This document shows, piece by piece, positions 6,385 through 6,923 of a DNA stretch of 6,923 nt. Position 1 is the first letter of the stretch. Every line of letters starts with the position of its first letter. The stretch comes from Candidatus Pygmaiobacter gallistercoris (lineage in GTDB: Bacteria > Bacillota > Clostridia > Oscillospirales > Ruminococcaceae). The translations under genes were made by a program, and so were the position numbers. The notes below the pieces were generated by a model. It had not been told where the DNA came from and ran no database searches. It was given only the letters and a program-made list of their open reading frames with translations. The stretch spans positions 1 through 6,923 of the forward strand of contig DXIA01000133.1 in the NCBI GenBank assembly GCA_019113125.1, given 5' to 3'.

Positions 6385-6923
6385 TTACAGCGACGCTCCC
6401 AGCGCCCGCGCCTCGGCCAGCTGCTCCGGTTTTTTGAGGATCGCGCCCGCCTCGAGGTTGCCGCCGGCACAGACCATGCCACAGCAGCTCCAGCCGAGAT
6501 TCTCGGCCATCGAGGTGAAGTAGAACCGGATCGGCTCAAAGGTGTTTGGGAAGTTGTCCTCCGCCGCCATCAGCATGCCGGCGGTCTTGATCGGGTTGCG
6601 GTAGTTGGGGTCGAGCTCCGCGACCGCGAACAGCCGGTCGATCGCCGCCTTCAGCTGGCTGCTGAATCCCCAGTAGTACATCGGGGAGGCGAAGATCACG
6701 ATGTCGGCGCTGCGGTATTCGGGATAGATTTTGAGCATGTCGTCCTTCTGTACGCAGGGCGCCTCGGGGTCCTTGCCGCCGCGGCAGCAGCCCAGACATC
6801 CGCCGATCTTCATTCGGCACAGATCAAACCGGACGACGGTGTGCCCGGCCGACTGCGCCCCCTCGGTGAAGGCCTCGATCAGTGCGGCGGTGTTGCCGCT
6901 GGGACGAGGGCTGCCGTTGAGGA
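6385..6923 (-). CDS. Flavodoxin-family FMN-binding protein / NAD(P)H-dependent oxidoreductase (5' end cut)
   Basis: The reading frame is open to the window edge; 178 residues are visible and only about the first six (family pattern MKxLVL) seem missing. The visible start LNGSPRPSGNTAALIEAF holds the FMN phosphate-binding loop SPRPSGNT. SPMYYWGFSSQLKAAIDR (visible 79-96) is the second flavin-contacting segment of this family, typical of the NADPH-dependent FMN reductase/multimeric flavodoxin group. A cysteine cluster follows the second strand: visible Cys42, Cys45, Cys46 and Cys56. It resembles the cysteine-rich site of iron-sulfur flavoproteins, but its C-x2-C-C-x9-C spacing differs from their compact C-x2-C-x2-C-x4-7-C, so I do not claim a cluster. 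It is likely cytoplasmic and moves electrons from NAD(P)H to an unknown acceptor. An internal Met at 6813 is not the start, because the FMN loop lies upstream of it. Confidence 0.9.
   Translation of the reverse strand, partial: LNGSPRPSGNTAALIEAFTEGAQSAGHTVVRFDLCRMKIGGCLGCCRGGKDPEAPCVQKDDMLKIYPEYRSADIVIFASPMYYWGFSSQLKAAIDRLFAVAELDPNYRNPIKTAGMLMAAEDNFPNTFEPIRFYFTSMAENLGWSCCGMVCAGGNLEAGAILKKPEQLAEARALGASL

Overview
The window carries six protein-coding genes and no RNA gene, mobile element, CRISPR array or phage sequence that I could find. The genes are GC-rich, third codon positions are almost always G or C, and the intergenic control regions are clearly more AT-rich. Shine-Dalgarno sites are strong (AAAAGGAGG, AGGAGG). 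Gene content is typical of anaerobic Firmicutes: pyruvate kinase with a C-terminal PEP-utiliser domain, LuxS, an XRE-membrane protein, and a Clostridia-style flavodoxin-family reductase. I infer a GC-rich member of the Clostridia, possibly Oscillospiraceae-like. Genus cannot be told from this sequence.

Layout, left to right. (1) 1-1504, minus: recQ helicase, its 3' end cut by the window edge. (2) 1571-2050, minus: luxS. (3) 2074-3819, minus: pyk, starting at TTG. These three lie head to tail with gaps of 23 and 66 bases, so a pyk-luxS-recQ transcript is plausible. A very stable hairpin sits just before the recQ ribosome binding site. (4) 3820-4015: an AT-rich divergent control region with a promoter-like -10/-35 pair on each strand. 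(5) 4016-5191, plus: deoB, followed at once by a hairpin terminator that appears to work in both directions. (6) 5268-6266, minus: an XRE-family regulator with six predicted membrane segments. (7) 6267-6384: a 118-base gap with two related palindromes. (8) 6385-6923, minus: a flavodoxin-family FMN protein missing only its first few residues at the window edge.

Functionally this is mostly central metabolism. DeoB feeds pentose phosphates from nucleosides toward glycolysis, and pyruvate kinase is the last ATP-yielding step of glycolysis; the two are divergently transcribed from a shared control region. LuxS recycles S-ribosylhomocysteine and releases the AI-2 precursor. RecQ acts in DNA repair. 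The XRE-membrane protein and the flavodoxin-like protein may form a separate regulatory or redox pair, but adjacency is the only support.

I do not see a new multi-gene system here. The points most worth a second look are the twin palindromes and the internally duplicated membrane domain of the XRE protein, and the luxS-recQ hairpin.
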